A DNA stretch of 64,000 nt from Nocardioides bizhenqiangii (GCF_034661235.1 NZ_CP141059.1:3099501-3163500), one strand, 5' to 3'; counted from the stretch's first letter, positions 1 to 9,081 are shown. Notes: generated by a model from the letters alone, not told the origin. Numbers and translations are program-made.

Positions 1-1
1 G

Positions 2-634
2 CTACGCGTGCTCGCTGCCGAGCAGCGGCACGAGGTACGTCGTCGCGAAGCCGCGCGTCGCCGCGTCGTCGTGCATCGGGATCTCCCCCTCCGGCGCCAA
101 CACCAGGCTGAGCGCGAGCCGGGCCTGGATCTCGGCGACGATGTCGGCCTCCACCGACAGGTAACGGCCCTCGGCCTGGATCTCACGGATCCAGCTCGCG
201 ATGTAGTCGCGGACCAGCACCATGATCTGGTCGGCAAGCTCGCCGGGAGGCACCGTCTCGCCGTCGTAGTCGCTGTCGCCGCGCAGCAACCGGACCAGGA
301 GCGGCCGGTCGGCGACGGCGTGCGCGAACGCCGTGAAGCCCGCCGCGGCCTGTCCTTCGACCGTCGACTGCTCCTTGATCGCCCGGTCCACCTCGGCGAC
401 CACCTTGACCGCTTCCCGCAGCAGCATCGCCCGCACCAGTTGCACCTTGCGGGGGAAGCGACGATAGACGGTGGCGACGCCCAGGCCCGCGGTCTCGGCG
501 ATCTGGTTCATCGTCGTCCGGCGGACCCCGCCCTGCGACAGGGCGCGATAGGCAGCTTCGAGGATTCGCACCGTGGTCGCGTCCGCGGAGTCGCCGGCAG
601 CGGCACTCTCGTCGCCAACGTAGACCAGGTCCAT
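2..634 (-). CDS. TetR/AcrR family transcriptional regulator
   Basis: A 210-residue DNA-binding repressor of the TetR family. The N-terminal helix-turn-helix is clear at about residues 20-65, with TTMNQIAETAGLGVATVYRRF as the recognition region; the rest is the helical ligand and dimerisation domain, whose ligand cannot be read from sequence. The ATG start is at 632-634 and the stop is just inside the window edge, so the gene is complete. It is transcribed divergently from the ALDH-SDR-P450-DUF2236 operon, and a perfect 9-base inverted repeat (664-694) lies between them. By family precedent it probably represses both itself and that operon, released by an oxidised or hydrophobic substrate; the regulon is inference. 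Confidence 0.93.
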   Translation of the reverse strand: MDLVYVGDESAAAGDSADATTVRILEAAYRALSQGGVRRTTMNQIAETAGLGVATVYRRFPRKVQLVRAMLLREAVKVVAEVDRAIKEQSTVEGQAAAGFTAFAHAVADRPLLVRLLRGDSDYDGETVPPGELADQIMVLVRDYIASWIREIQAEGRYLSVEADIVAEIQARLALSLVLAPEGEIPMHDDAATRGFATTYLVPLLGSEHA

Positions 635-663
635 GTCACAGACCCTAGCCTTGCGCGGGGCCT

Positions 664-694
664 GGTGATAGATTCCTGAGCACTTTCTATCACC
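664..694. promoter_or_regulatory. Inverted repeat, probable TetR operator
   Basis: GGTGATAGA at 664-672 is matched perfectly by TCTATCACC at 686-694, with 13 bases between the arms. It lies between the divergent TetR gene (starts at 634) and the aldehyde dehydrogenase gene (starts at 713), exactly where a TetR dimer would block both promoters. The arms are AT-richer than their surroundings. Assignment to this TetR protein is inference from position and symmetry. Confidence 0.7.
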
Positions 695-712
695 TCACCG
701 TGGAGGTCCTCT

Positions 713-2092
713 GTGTCTGCAGCCGCCGAGCAGCTGGTCACCCGGCTCCGTACGACGTTCGAGTCCGGGCGGACCCGCGACCTGGACTGGCGCCGCGACC
801 AGCTCCGCGCGCTGTCGCGGATGCTCACGGACAACGAGGACGCGTTCCTCGGCGCGCTCGCCGACGACCTGGGCAAGCCCCGGTTCGAGGCCTGGGCCGG
901 CGACCTCGCGGCGTCCGCGAGCGAGGCCGACCACCTGCGCAAGCACCTGGGCAACTGGGCGAAGGAGTCGTCGGCGCGACTGCCGTTGGCCTTCCGGCCC
1001 GGCCGGGCGAGCGTGCAGCACCAGCCCCGAGGCGTCGTACTCGTCGTCGCACCGTGGAACTACCCGGTCTACCTGCTGGCGATGCCGCTCGCCGCCGCTC
1101 TGGCCGCCGGCAACGCCGTCGTGTGCAAGCCGTCGGAGCTGGCGCCGGCGACGTCGGCCCTCCTCAGCCGGCTCGCCGGCGACTACCTCGACCCGGATGC
1201 GATCGCGTTCGTCGAGGGTGGAGTCGAGGAGACGACCGCCCTGCTGGAGCAGCGGTTCGACCACATCCTCTACACCGGCAACGGCGCAGTCGGCCGGATC
1301 GTCGCCGAGGCCGCCGCCCGCCACCTGACGCCGACCACACTGGAGCTCGGCGGCAAGAGTCCGGCCATCGTCGACAAGGACGCCAACCTCAAGCAGGCCG
1401 CCAGCCGGATCGCGTTCGCCAAGTGGTCCAACGCAGGTCAGACCTGCATCGCCGCCGACCACGCCTGGGTCCACCACGAGGTGCACGACGAGTTCGTCGA
1501 CCGGCTGGCCACCGAGGTCCGCGAGCGGTACGGCGACGACCCGCGGCAGAGCCCCGACTTCGGGCGGATCGTCAACGAGCGGCACGCCGCTCGGGTCGCC
1601 GGACTGCTCGACGGCGGCGGCTACGACGAAATGCCGGTCGGCGGCACGGTCGACATCGAGGCGCGGTACGTCGCACCGACCGTGCTCACCGGGGTCAAGC
1701 CCGACGCGGCCGTGATGGGCGAGGAGATCTTCGGACCCGTGCTCCCGGTCCTCGGGTTCGACGACATCAGCGAGCCGATCACGCACATCAACCGCGGCGA
1801 CCACCCGCTGGCGCTCTACGTCTTCTCGAAGACGAACGCCGACCGGGTGCTGGCCGAGACGACGTCGGGCGGTGCGTGCGTGAACGACACGATGCTGCAG
1901 GTCTTCCCGCCCAGCCTGCCGTTCGGTGGTGTCGGCGCGAGCGGCTACGGCGCCTACCACGGCAAGTGGGGCTTCGAGACGTTCAGCCATCGCCGCGCGG
2001 TCTATCGCCGGCCCTCGTTCTTCGTCGAGCCCGCGCTCGCGAAGGCGCCGTACACCGCATTCAAGGAACGTCTCGCCCGCTTCGTCTACTGA
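713..2092 (+). CDS. Aldehyde dehydrogenase, ALDH3-like
   Basis: NAD(P)-dependent oxidation of an aldehyde to the carboxylic acid, 459 residues, cytoplasmic. The catalytic cysteine is Cys245 in NAGQTCIAADH and the general-base glutamate is Glu211 in LELGGKSP; both motifs and the length fit the class 3 group, which includes fatty and aromatic aldehyde dehydrogenases. The GTG start at 713 is set by GGAGG at 702-706. It is the first gene of an operon with an SDR, a P450 and a DUF2236 protein. This order suggests stepwise oxidation of an alkyl or terpenoid-type carbon (hydroxylation, alcohol to aldehyde, aldehyde to acid). The actual substrate is unknown. Confidence 0.93.
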   Translation: MSAAAEQLVTRLRTTFESGRTRDLDWRRDQLRALSRMLTDNEDAFLGALADDLGKPRFEAWAGDLAASASEADHLRKHLGNWAKESSARLPLAFRPGRASVQHQPRGVVLVVAPWNYPVYLLAMPLAAALAAGNAVVCKPSELAPATSALLSRLAGDYLDPDAIAFVEGGVEETTALLEQRFDHILYTGNGAVGRIVAEAAARHLTPTTLELGGKSPAIVDKDANLKQAASRIAFAKWSNAGQTCIAADHAWVHHEVHDEFVDRLATEVRERYGDDPRQSPDFGRIVNERHAARVAGLLDGGGYDEMPVGGTVDIEARYVAPTVLTGVKPDAAVMGEEIFGPVLPVLGFDDISEPITHINRGDHPLALYVFSKTNADRVLAETTSGGACVNDTMLQVFPPSLPFGGVGASGYGAYHGKWGFETFSHRRAVYRRPSFFVEPALAKAPYTAFKERLARFVY

Positions 2093-2115
2093 CCGTCTCC
2101 CAGGAGGAACCGCAC

Positions 2116-2955
2116 ATGAGCCACCGACTTGCCGGACGCGTCATCGCCATCACCGGCGCGGGACGAGGCATCGGCGCCGCCACCGCCACGGCGCTGGCGA
2201 AGGAAGGGGCGCGGGTCGCGATCGGCGACATCGACCTCGACATCGCGAAGGCGACCGCGGAGCGGATCGGCGGCGAGACCCTCGCGCTGCCTCTCGACGT
2301 CACGTCGACCGAGAGCGTCGCGGACTTCATCGACACCGTCGAGTCGACGCTCGGCCCGGTCGACGTGTACATCAACAATGCCGGCGTGATGCCGCTCTCG
2401 GCCCTCCTCGACGAGGACGACGCGACCATCGACCGCATCTTTGCGATCAACACGCGCGCGGTGATCCACGGCACCCGGGAGGCCGCGCGGCGGATGCTGC
2501 CCCGCGGTCGCGGCCACATCGTCAACGTCGCGTCGACCGCGGGCAAGGCCGGCATCGCCGGCAGCGCGACCTACAGCGCGTCGAAGGCCGCGGTCATCCA
2601 GTACACCGAGGGGGCGTACGCCGAGCTGCACCCGCAGGGCCTCGACTTCTCGGTCGTCATGCCGGGGATCACCCGCACCGAGCTGACTGCCGGCGTGGAG
2701 GACATGCCGGCCTTCCGGGCCATCACACCCGAGTCGGTGGCCGACGCGATCGTCGAGGCCGTCGTGAAGCCCCGGTTCGAGGTCTACGTCCCGCGCTCTG
2801 CCCGGCCGCTGCTCAACGTCACCCGGATGCTCCCGTTCGGTGTCGGGCAGTGGATCGGCACGAAGATGGGGGCGGACCACATCTTCCTGGACGCGCTGGC
2901 CCGGCCGGAGCGGGCGTCGTACGAAGCCCGGGCGACGGGGAAGACCGAGCAATGA
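2116..2955 (+). CDS. SDR family oxidoreductase
   Basis: Short-chain dehydrogenase/reductase of 279 residues. TGAGRGIG (residues 13-20) binds the cofactor, NNAG is at 87-90, and the catalytic set is Ser140, Tyr153 and Lys157 (YSASK), so the enzyme should be active. The ATG at 2116 follows AGGAGG at 2103-2107. The reading frame stays open far upstream inside the ALDH gene, but the ribosome site fixes this start. Its stop overlaps the start of the P450 gene (ATGA), so the two are translationally coupled. It probably oxidises the alcohol made by the P450 or reduces a ketone in the same pathway; direction and substrate are not visible. An acidic residue after strand 2 (GDID, 37-40) suggests NAD(H) preference. 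Confidence 0.93.
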   Translation: MSHRLAGRVIAITGAGRGIGAATATALAKEGARVAIGDIDLDIAKATAERIGGETLALPLDVTSTESVADFIDTVESTLGPVDVYINNAGVMPLSALLDEDDATIDRIFAINTRAVIHGTREAARRMLPRGRGHIVNVASTAGKAGIAGSATYSASKAAVIQYTEGAYAELHPQGLDFSVVMPGITRTELTAGVEDMPAFRAITPESVADAIVEAVVKPRFEVYVPRSARPLLNVTRMLPFGVGQWIGTKMGADHIFLDALARPERASYEARATGKTEQ

Positions 2956-4379
2956 GGAAGCCGACGCTCCTCCACTTCCCCGGCGACCGGCTGCTGACGG
3001 CGGCCGGGGACCGGATCGGCACCGCACCGGTAGCGCTCGCCGAGCCGCCACCCGGGAGCGACCTGAAGCCGGTGATGGGCGAGGTGGGGCTGCCGGTCGT
3101 CGGCAAGACCTTGGAGATGATCCGCGACGGCTGGGACTCCACGCCCGAGATGCACGCGAAGTACGGCGACGTGTTCTGGATCCGCGCCTTCGGCACCAAG
3201 GTCGCGATGGCGATCGGGCCGGACGCCGTGCAGGAGGTCCTCCAGAACAAGGGCAAGTTCTATTCGCAGTCCGGGTGGGAGTACTTCATCGGCCCGTTCT
3301 TCACCCGGGGCCTGATGCTCCTCGACGGCCAGGAGCACCTGCTGCACCGGCGGATCATGCAGGAGGCGTTCACCCGCCCCCGTCTCGAGGCCTACCAGGG
3401 CCGGATCGAGGGAATCATCGCGCGGACCGTCCCCGGCTGGCCGACCGACGAACCCATGCTGATGTATCCGGCGGTCAAGTCCCTGTCGCTGGATGTCGCC
3501 ACCGAGATCTTCATGGGCACCGAGCCGAACGACGAGACGCACGGGCTGACCCAGGCGTTCATCGACGCCGTGCGGGCCGGCACCGGCCTGATCAGGACCG
3601 AGGTCCCGCTGCTGCGCACCCGGTGGAACAGGGGTCTTGCCGGACGTCGTCAGCTCGACGCCTACTTCCGCTCGCAGATCCCCGCCAAGCGGGCGTCGGA
3701 CGACGACGACCTGTTCGCCGCGCTGTGCCACGTCGAGACCGACGACGGGATGAAGTTCACCGACGACGACATCGTCAACCACATGATCTTCCTGATGATG
3801 GCGGCGCACGACACGTCGACCATCACCGCGACCGGGATGACCTACTACTTCGCGAAGTACCCGGAGTGGCAGGACAAGGCCCGGGCCGAGTCGCTCGCGT
3901 TGGGGACGGCGACCCCGACGATCGACGAGCTCGAGAGCCTGACCACCCTGGACCTGGTGTTCAAGGAGGCCATGCGCCTGGTCGCCCCGGTTCCGGCTCT
4001 CGTCCGGCGGGCCACCGAGGACACCGAGCTCGCCGGCTGCTTCGTCCCGAAGGGCACGATCGTGGTGGTCGGACCGGGGGCGGTCCACACCGTCGGGGAC
4101 CACTGGGTCAACGTCCACGAGTTCGATCCGCTCCGTTACGCCGAGCCGCGCAGCGAGCACAAGGCACACCGCTACGGCTACATCCCCTTCGGCGGCGGCG
4201 CGCACAAGTGCATCGGGATGGCCTTCGGCACCAACGAGGTCAAGGCCCTGCTGCACACGATGCTGACGACGTACGAGTTCGAGATCCCCGCGGACTACGA
4301 GATCGAGTGGGACCACACCTCCCTCGTCATGCCGACCGACGACTTCCCCGTCACCCTCCGGCCGTTGAGTCGCGCGTGA
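2952..4379 (+). CDS. Cytochrome P450
   Basis: Soluble heme monooxygenase of 475 residues. The heme-thiolate loop is FGGGAHKCIG, with Cys420 as axial ligand. The I-helix oxygen-binding motif reads AAHDTST at about 283-289, and the K-helix ExxR is EAMR at about 339-342. There is no transmembrane anchor, as usual in bacteria. The start overlaps the SDR stop by four bases and the stop overlaps the next start by four, so it sits inside a tightly coupled operon. Neither a ferredoxin nor a ferredoxin reductase is encoded nearby, so electrons must come from elsewhere. Substrate class is unknown; the neighbouring dehydrogenases favour hydroxylation of a lipid, terpene or steroid-like compound. Confidence 0.95.
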   Translation: MRKPTLLHFPGDRLLTAAGDRIGTAPVALAEPPPGSDLKPVMGEVGLPVVGKTLEMIRDGWDSTPEMHAKYGDVFWIRAFGTKVAMAIGPDAVQEVLQNKGKFYSQSGWEYFIGPFFTRGLMLLDGQEHLLHRRIMQEAFTRPRLEAYQGRIEGIIARTVPGWPTDEPMLMYPAVKSLSLDVATEIFMGTEPNDETHGLTQAFIDAVRAGTGLIRTEVPLLRTRWNRGLAGRRQLDAYFRSQIPAKRASDDDDLFAALCHVETDDGMKFTDDDIVNHMIFLMMAAHDTSTITATGMTYYFAKYPEWQDKARAESLALGTATPTIDELESLTTLDLVFKEAMRLVAPVPALVRRATEDTELAGCFVPKGTIVVVGPGAVHTVGDHWVNVHEFDPLRYAEPRSEHKAHRYGYIPFGGGAHKCIGMAFGTNEVKALLHTMLTTYEFEIPADYEIEWDHTSLVMPTDDFPVTLRPLSRA

Positions 4380-5266
4380 CGGCGTACGACGACTACCAGC
4401 CCCTGCCCGGCGTACCCCTGGGACCGGACTCCCTCACGTGGCGCCTGTTCGGTGACCAGCGGATGCTGCTCGTCGGCATGCGGGCCGGCCTCCTCCAGAC
4501 CATGCACCCGGCGATCGACCTCGCGCTCCGCGAGCACGACTCGACGTACTTCCAGGGACCGATGAAGCGGATCCTCCGCTCGCTCCCCCAGATCCTCGGC
4601 GTCGTCTACGACGCCGATGCGCGGGCGACCGCGGAGCGGGTCCGCGACTACCACCGGCCGCTCAAGGGCAGGTTCCCGGACGGCACCCGCTACAGCGCGC
4701 TGACCCCCGAGGTCTTCTACTGGCCGCACGCGACCTTCTTCGAGATGCAGATCGCGCTGCGGGAGCACTTCGGGAGGCCCCTGTCCGACCGAGACAAGGA
4801 GCGGCTGTTCCAGGAGTCCCGTCAGTGGTACTCGCTCTACGGCGTCTCCGCCTCGGGCACGCCGGCGACGTACGACGAGTTCCGGGCCTACTGGGACGAC
4901 ACCATCACCCACGTGCTCCGGCCCAACGCCATCGCCCGCTCGACGTTCAACCGGACCAAGAAGGGCATCTTCGGGCCGTCGCCCGTCAAGTACCTGCCCG
5001 AGGTCCTCTGGCAGCCGGTGTCCGACGCGCAGTTCGACGCGATGGCCTGGGTGCTCCGTGGCACCTTCCCCGCCGAGCTGCGCGACCGGATGGGCCTCGA
5101 CTGGACCGCCGCCGAGGACCGGAGACTGCGTGCCCTGGGCGCCGGCATCCAGCACACCTTCGGACGGCTGCCCCTCCAGGCGCGGCTGCTGCCGCAGGCC
5201 CGGCAGGCCTGGCGGCGCGAGGCGGACCGGGCACCCTTGCCTGCTCGTGCGTTCGCTTCTCGCTGA
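4376..5266 (+). CDS. DUF2236 / MpaB-like oxygenase family protein (copy 1)
   Basis: A 296-residue member of the DUF2236 superfamily, which includes fungal MpaB and bacterial latex-clearing protein; characterised members are heme-b oxygenases. Visible family features are a helical body, the block RVRDYHRPLKG at about residues 85-95 with a histidine that matches the His of the other two copies in this window, and the aromatic stretch YWPHATFFEM. The GTG start at 4376 overlaps the P450 stop (GTGA). It is the last gene of the operon. It is clearly more diverged than copies 2 and 3. The C-terminal end (ARAFASR) is low in information and runs into sequence resembling a dispersed repeat. Enzymatic activity is inferred from the family. 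Confidence 0.8.
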   Translation: MTAYDDYQPLPGVPLGPDSLTWRLFGDQRMLLVGMRAGLLQTMHPAIDLALREHDSTYFQGPMKRILRSLPQILGVVYDADARATAERVRDYHRPLKGRFPDGTRYSALTPEVFYWPHATFFEMQIALREHFGRPLSDRDKERLFQESRQWYSLYGVSASGTPATYDEFRAYWDDTITHVLRPNAIARSTFNRTKKGIFGPSPVKYLPEVLWQPVSDAQFDAMAWVLRGTFPAELRDRMGLDWTAAEDRRLRALGAGIQHTFGRLPLQARLLPQARQAWRREADRAPLPARAFASR

Positions 5267-5296
5267 GGCTCGTCCGTTGCTCCAAGCATCGAGGCG

Positions 5297-5962
5297 CTAG
5301 GGCAGGTAGTCGGCGAACGGGCTGGTCTTGAACCAGGTGGTGAACTTCCTGGTCATCTCCGTCGGTCCCAGGAGAGTCAGGCGATCGGACCGCAGAGCCG
5401 CGGCGTAGGTCGTACGTCGAAGGTGCAGGTCGACGAGGGTTTGGCTGTCTGTTTCGCAGACGAGGTCCTCCAGGTAGCCGGAGCTTCGGGTGCAGAGCTC
5501 GGGTAGCGGTCGTCGCAGCAGCATCCAGTAGTCGTTCACGGGATGGTCGTGCAGCCGGAACCGCAGGGTCGTGGTGCCGTCAGGGATCTGGTCGAGGTCG
5601 ACGAGCTTGAGGGTGGCCCAGAGGATGTACGCGGGGTCGAGGTGCCGGGGTTCGATCTCGAGCCAGCGCGCGCCCCACTGCCCGAGTGCGTCGCACACCG
5701 CCCTGAGGTCCTGTCCCATCTCGGTCAGCTCGTACGTCGTACCACGTCGGCCGGGCTTCGCGGCACGAAGGAGGACCCCGGCGCGTTCCAGCGCCTCGAG
5801 CCGTTGCGCCAGCAGTGCCGTGGAGATACCTGGCGCTCCTTGGCGGATCTCGTTGAAGGTGCGGCAGCCGTTCAGCAGGTTGCGCACGATGATGGGCGTC
5901 CACCTCTCGGCCAGCACCTCCGAGCTGCGGGCGATCGGGCAGAACTGTCCGTAGTCGCGCAC
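5297..5962 (-). CDS. HxlR family transcriptional regulator
   Basis: Winged-helix regulator of the HxlR group, about 221 residues, longer than the usual 100-130. The HxlR domain covers the first ~100 residues (GQFCPIARSSEVLAERWTP, then RTFNEIRQGAPGISTALLAQR), including the N-terminal Cys typical of the group. The remaining ~110 residues look like a sterol-carrier-type or ligand-binding extension. I place the start at the GTG at 5962, because the frame continues upstream through the operator region and the family normally begins here; a start further upstream is possible. It is divergent from cupin-RidA, with an inverted repeat at 5994-6016 between them, so it probably controls that pair. Confidence 0.85.
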   Translation of the reverse strand: MRDYGQFCPIARSSEVLAERWTPIIVRNLLNGCRTFNEIRQGAPGISTALLAQRLEALERAGVLLRAAKPGRRGTTYELTEMGQDLRAVCDALGQWGARWLEIEPRHLDPAYILWATLKLVDLDQIPDGTTTLRFRLHDHPVNDYWMLLRRPLPELCTRSSGYLEDLVCETDSQTLVDLHLRRTTYAAALRSDRLTLLGPTEMTRKFTTWFKTSPFADYLP

Positions 5963-5993
5963 CTTCCCACTGTCCCGCCGAGCGGGCTGATCA

Positions 5994-6016
5994 GCAACTT
6001 CAGATTCTGATATTGC
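5994..6016. promoter_or_regulatory. Interrupted palindrome, probable HxlR operator
   Basis: A 23-base dyad centred on T6005: GCAA (5994-5997) pairs with TTGC (6013-6016) and TCAGA (6000-6004) pairs with TCTGA (6006-6010), with two unmatched bases on each side. Nine of eleven positions per arm match. It lies between the divergent HxlR and cupin genes and is AT-rich. The regulator assignment rests on position only. Confidence 0.65.
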
Positions 6017-6060
6017 CGTGGGTGGCGAACCGGAACACCCTGATCTGGAGGAAAGGGGTG

Positions 6061-6525
6061 ATGGCGATGATGCAACCGGGCACGGCACACACGGTCCTTC
6101 CGGGCGCAGGCCGATCGGTCGATCTGGGGGTGGCGTCCATGCGGGTCTTGGCCGGGGGCGACGCCGAGACCGGAGGCGCGTTCACTTTCACCGAGTTCGC
6201 CGGAACGGCCGAAGGCCCCTGGACCGTTCCGCATCTGCACCGCGGCTTCGAGGAGTCATTCTTCATCCTCGACGGGTTGTTCACGTTCACGGTCGGAGAC
6301 GAGCCGATCGAGGCGACCCCCGGGACGTACATCCTCGTCCCCCGCGGGACCGCACACATGATCTCGGCAGCCGAGGGCGGCGGCCGGTTTCTCGCCCTGA
6401 TGGTTCCGGGCGGTCTGGAGGAGATGTTCTTCGCGCTCGGCGGGCTCGGACCCGAAGCGATCCGTGACCCGGCTGCCAGAGCGGCGATCGCGGCTCGCTA
6501 CGACTCGATTCCGGTGAACCCGTGA
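6061..6525 (+). CDS. Cupin domain protein
   Basis: Single-domain beta-barrel protein of 154 residues. The first cupin motif is PHLHRGFEESFFILDG, carrying metal-binding His and Glu residues, and the second is PGTYILVPRGTAHMI with the last His. Such proteins bind a divalent metal and act as small dioxygenases, isomerases or sensors, so the reaction cannot be given. The ATG at 6061 is chosen over upstream in-frame codons because GGAGG at 6047-6051 is correctly spaced. Its stop overlaps the start of the RidA gene. The pair lies opposite an HxlR regulator and is probably induced by a reactive small molecule. Confidence 0.88.
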   Translation: MAMMQPGTAHTVLPGAGRSVDLGVASMRVLAGGDAETGGAFTFTEFAGTAEGPWTVPHLHRGFEESFFILDGLFTFTVGDEPIEATPGTYILVPRGTAHMISAAEGGGRFLALMVPGGLEEMFFALGGLGPEAIRDPAARAAIAARYDSIPVNP

Positions 6526-6989
6526 TGCTCGACGATGCCGTGCCTGCCCCGAACGTCCCGGTCGGCAGCTACGCGATGGCCGTCCGCACCGGTGACCTCC
6601 TGTTCGTGTCCGGACACGGCGCGTTCGAGGACGGCCACCCCATGCACACCGGTCGCTTGGGCAAGACGATGACGACCGAGCAAGGGGCACGCGCTGCCGA
6701 AGCGGTCATGCTCAACCTGCTGGCGACGATCCGCGCGGAGCTCGGAGACCTGTCGAGCGTCGCAAAGGTCGTCAAGGTGGTCGTCTTCGTCAACTCCGCA
6801 CCCGACTTCACCGAGCAGCACGTGGTCGCCAACGGAGCGACCGATCTCCTGGCGAAGGCATTCGGCGACGCTGGCCGATCCGCACGATCAGCTGTCGGCG
6901 TCGCCTCGCTGCCCTTTGGCTTCGCGGTCGAGATCGAGGCTGTCGTGCAGATCGGCACGTCAGACGTCCGTGCTCCGTCCGACAGTTGA
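6522..6989 (+). CDS. RidA/YjgF family protein (enamine/imine deaminase-like)
   Basis: A 155-residue Rid-superfamily protein. These trimeric cytosolic enzymes hydrolyse reactive enamines and imines made by PLP enzymes or flavin oxidases. The substrate-binding arginine of active members appears to be kept in RSAVGVASLPFG, followed by the EIEAVV strand typical of the C-terminus. The N-terminal strand VGSYAMAVRTGDLLFVSG is also characteristic. The GTG at 6522 overlaps the cupin stop, and an in-frame ATG at 6525 is an equally possible start. Translational coupling suggests that cupin and RidA act on the same compound. It could be a Rid2-7-type member with a different substrate from RidA itself. 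Confidence 0.88.
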   Translation: MMLDDAVPAPNVPVGSYAMAVRTGDLLFVSGHGAFEDGHPMHTGRLGKTMTTEQGARAAEAVMLNLLATIRAELGDLSSVAKVVKVVVFVNSAPDFTEQHVVANGATDLLAKAFGDAGRSARSAVGVASLPFGFAVEIEAVVQIGTSDVRAPSDS

Positions 6990-7016
6990 GGGCGGCCCCC
7001 GCGGCCCGGCGGCCCG

Positions 7017-7730
7017 TCAACCGCGCAAGGAGCGGTTGATCACCTGGTTGGACGCGCGCTGGAAGCCGGAGACGACCGCCTCCAGGGTGAGCTCGCGCAG
7101 GCGGACGATCGCGGCCTGGAAGGCCGCCGCCTCCTCGGGCGTGTGGTGCTCGCGGGCGCGGTACGGCCCGATCACCTGACGGGCGAAGATGTCGGTGAGC
7201 TCCTCGGCCAGTGCCTCGGTGTGCCGCTTGATGGCGAACCCCGCGGCCGTGATGCCGTCGGCGCTGATGTCGAGCTCGAGCACCTTCACCGCAGCGTCGA
7301 AGCCGGGCTGCAGCCCGAAGTCCTCGCCCTCCACCTCGATCACGCCGATCGCCAGGAGCACGTCGATCGTGTCCTGGTCGAGCGGGCGGCCGGCGCGCTG
7401 GTCCAGCTCGGCGCGGCTCACCCGCTCGGGCGGCTGCGGCGACCACGTCGTCAGCGCCAGCCGGTGCACGGCCAGCTCGTCGGCGTCACCGTCCGCCGGG
7501 ATCCGGGCGAGGTAGTCCTCGATCGCCGTCAGGCTCAGCCCGTGGTCCTGGAGGGCGCGGACCAGCTTGAGCCGCGCCACGTGGACGTCGGAGTAGAACG
7601 CCAGCCGGCCACGCCGCTCGGGCGCCGGCATCAGCCCGAGGCCGGCGTAGTAGCGCACCGTCCGGACCGTCATGCCGGTCTCGGCGGCCAGCTCGTCGAC
7701 GGTCAGCCCGGTCTCGATGGACACGCCCAC
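7017..7730 (-). CDS. MerR family transcriptional regulator
   Basis: A 237-residue regulator. The MerR winged helix is at residues 8-75 (TVDELAAETGMTVRTVRYYAGLGLMP), followed by a coiled-coil linker and a ~150-residue helical effector domain with no cysteine cluster, so it is not a metal sensor. It starts at a GTG (7728-7730) facing the acyl-CoA dehydrogenase gene, with a perfect dyad at 7763-7781 in between. MerR proteins usually bind within an over-long promoter spacer and activate by twisting the DNA. The likely target is the acyl-CoA dehydrogenase gene and the ligand may be an acyl-CoA or fatty acid; both points are inference. Confidence 0.9.
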   Translation of the reverse strand: MGVSIETGLTVDELAAETGMTVRTVRYYAGLGLMPAPERRGRLAFYSDVHVARLKLVRALQDHGLSLTAIEDYLARIPADGDADELAVHRLALTTWSPQPPERVSRAELDQRAGRPLDQDTIDVLLAIGVIEVEGEDFGLQPGFDAAVKVLELDISADGITAAGFAIKRHTEALAEELTDIFARQVIGPYRAREHHTPEEAAAFQAAIVRLRELTLEAVVSGFQRASNQVINRSLRG

Positions 7731-7762
7731 TCCGCTCGTCTCCCGTCACGTTCCGTTGCATC

Positions 7763-7781
7763 GTGACAGTGGTACTGTCAC
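7763..7781. promoter_or_regulatory. Perfect inverted repeat, probable MerR operator
   Basis: GTGACAGT at 7763-7770 and ACTGTCAC at 7774-7781 are perfect complements separated by three bases (19 bases in all). TTGCAT just upstream (7756-7761) could be the -35 box, with the -10 on the far side of the dyad near 7781-7789. That would give the long spacer typical of MerR-activated promoters and would drive the acyl-CoA dehydrogenase gene. The boxes are weak; the dyad is certain. Confidence 0.75.
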
Positions 7782-7842
7782 AGTAGATCAACGCATCGAC
7801 TGTCGCCATCCGCGGCGCACTCTACGACAGGACCCTCATCAC

Positions 7843-8982
<1,140 letters not shown>

Positions 8983-8999
8983 CCCAAGTCCTACTGTTC

Positions 9000-9064
9000 C
9001 GCGAATCGGGGAAGTCTGCCCGTCGAGCCGGCCGGATTCGCCGGGCAGATCCACCCGATTCGCG
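9000..9064. promoter_or_regulatory. Large nested inverted repeat before the TetR gene
   Basis: Outer arms CGCGAATCGGG (9000-9010) and CCCGATTCGCG (9054-9064) are perfect 11-base complements. After a four-base mismatch, inner arms TCTGCCCG (9015-9022) and CGGGCAGA (9042-9049) pair perfectly, leaving a 19-base loop. It fills the space between the acyl-CoA dehydrogenase stop (8982) and the TetR start (9082). There is no T tract, so it is not a classical terminator. The right arm lies just upstream of a -10-like TAGGCT (9069-9074), which favours a TetR operator; a dispersed palindromic element is the alternative. Confidence 0.6.
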
Positions 9065-9081
9065 GCGGTAGGCTGGGCCGG

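Noticed and set aside
695..1990. Long open frame on the minus strand across the ALDH gene (431 codons)
   Set aside because: It lies antisense to a gene with clear catalytic motifs; long stop-free antisense frames are expected in ~70% GC coding sequence. Its translation is low-complexity and shows no family.
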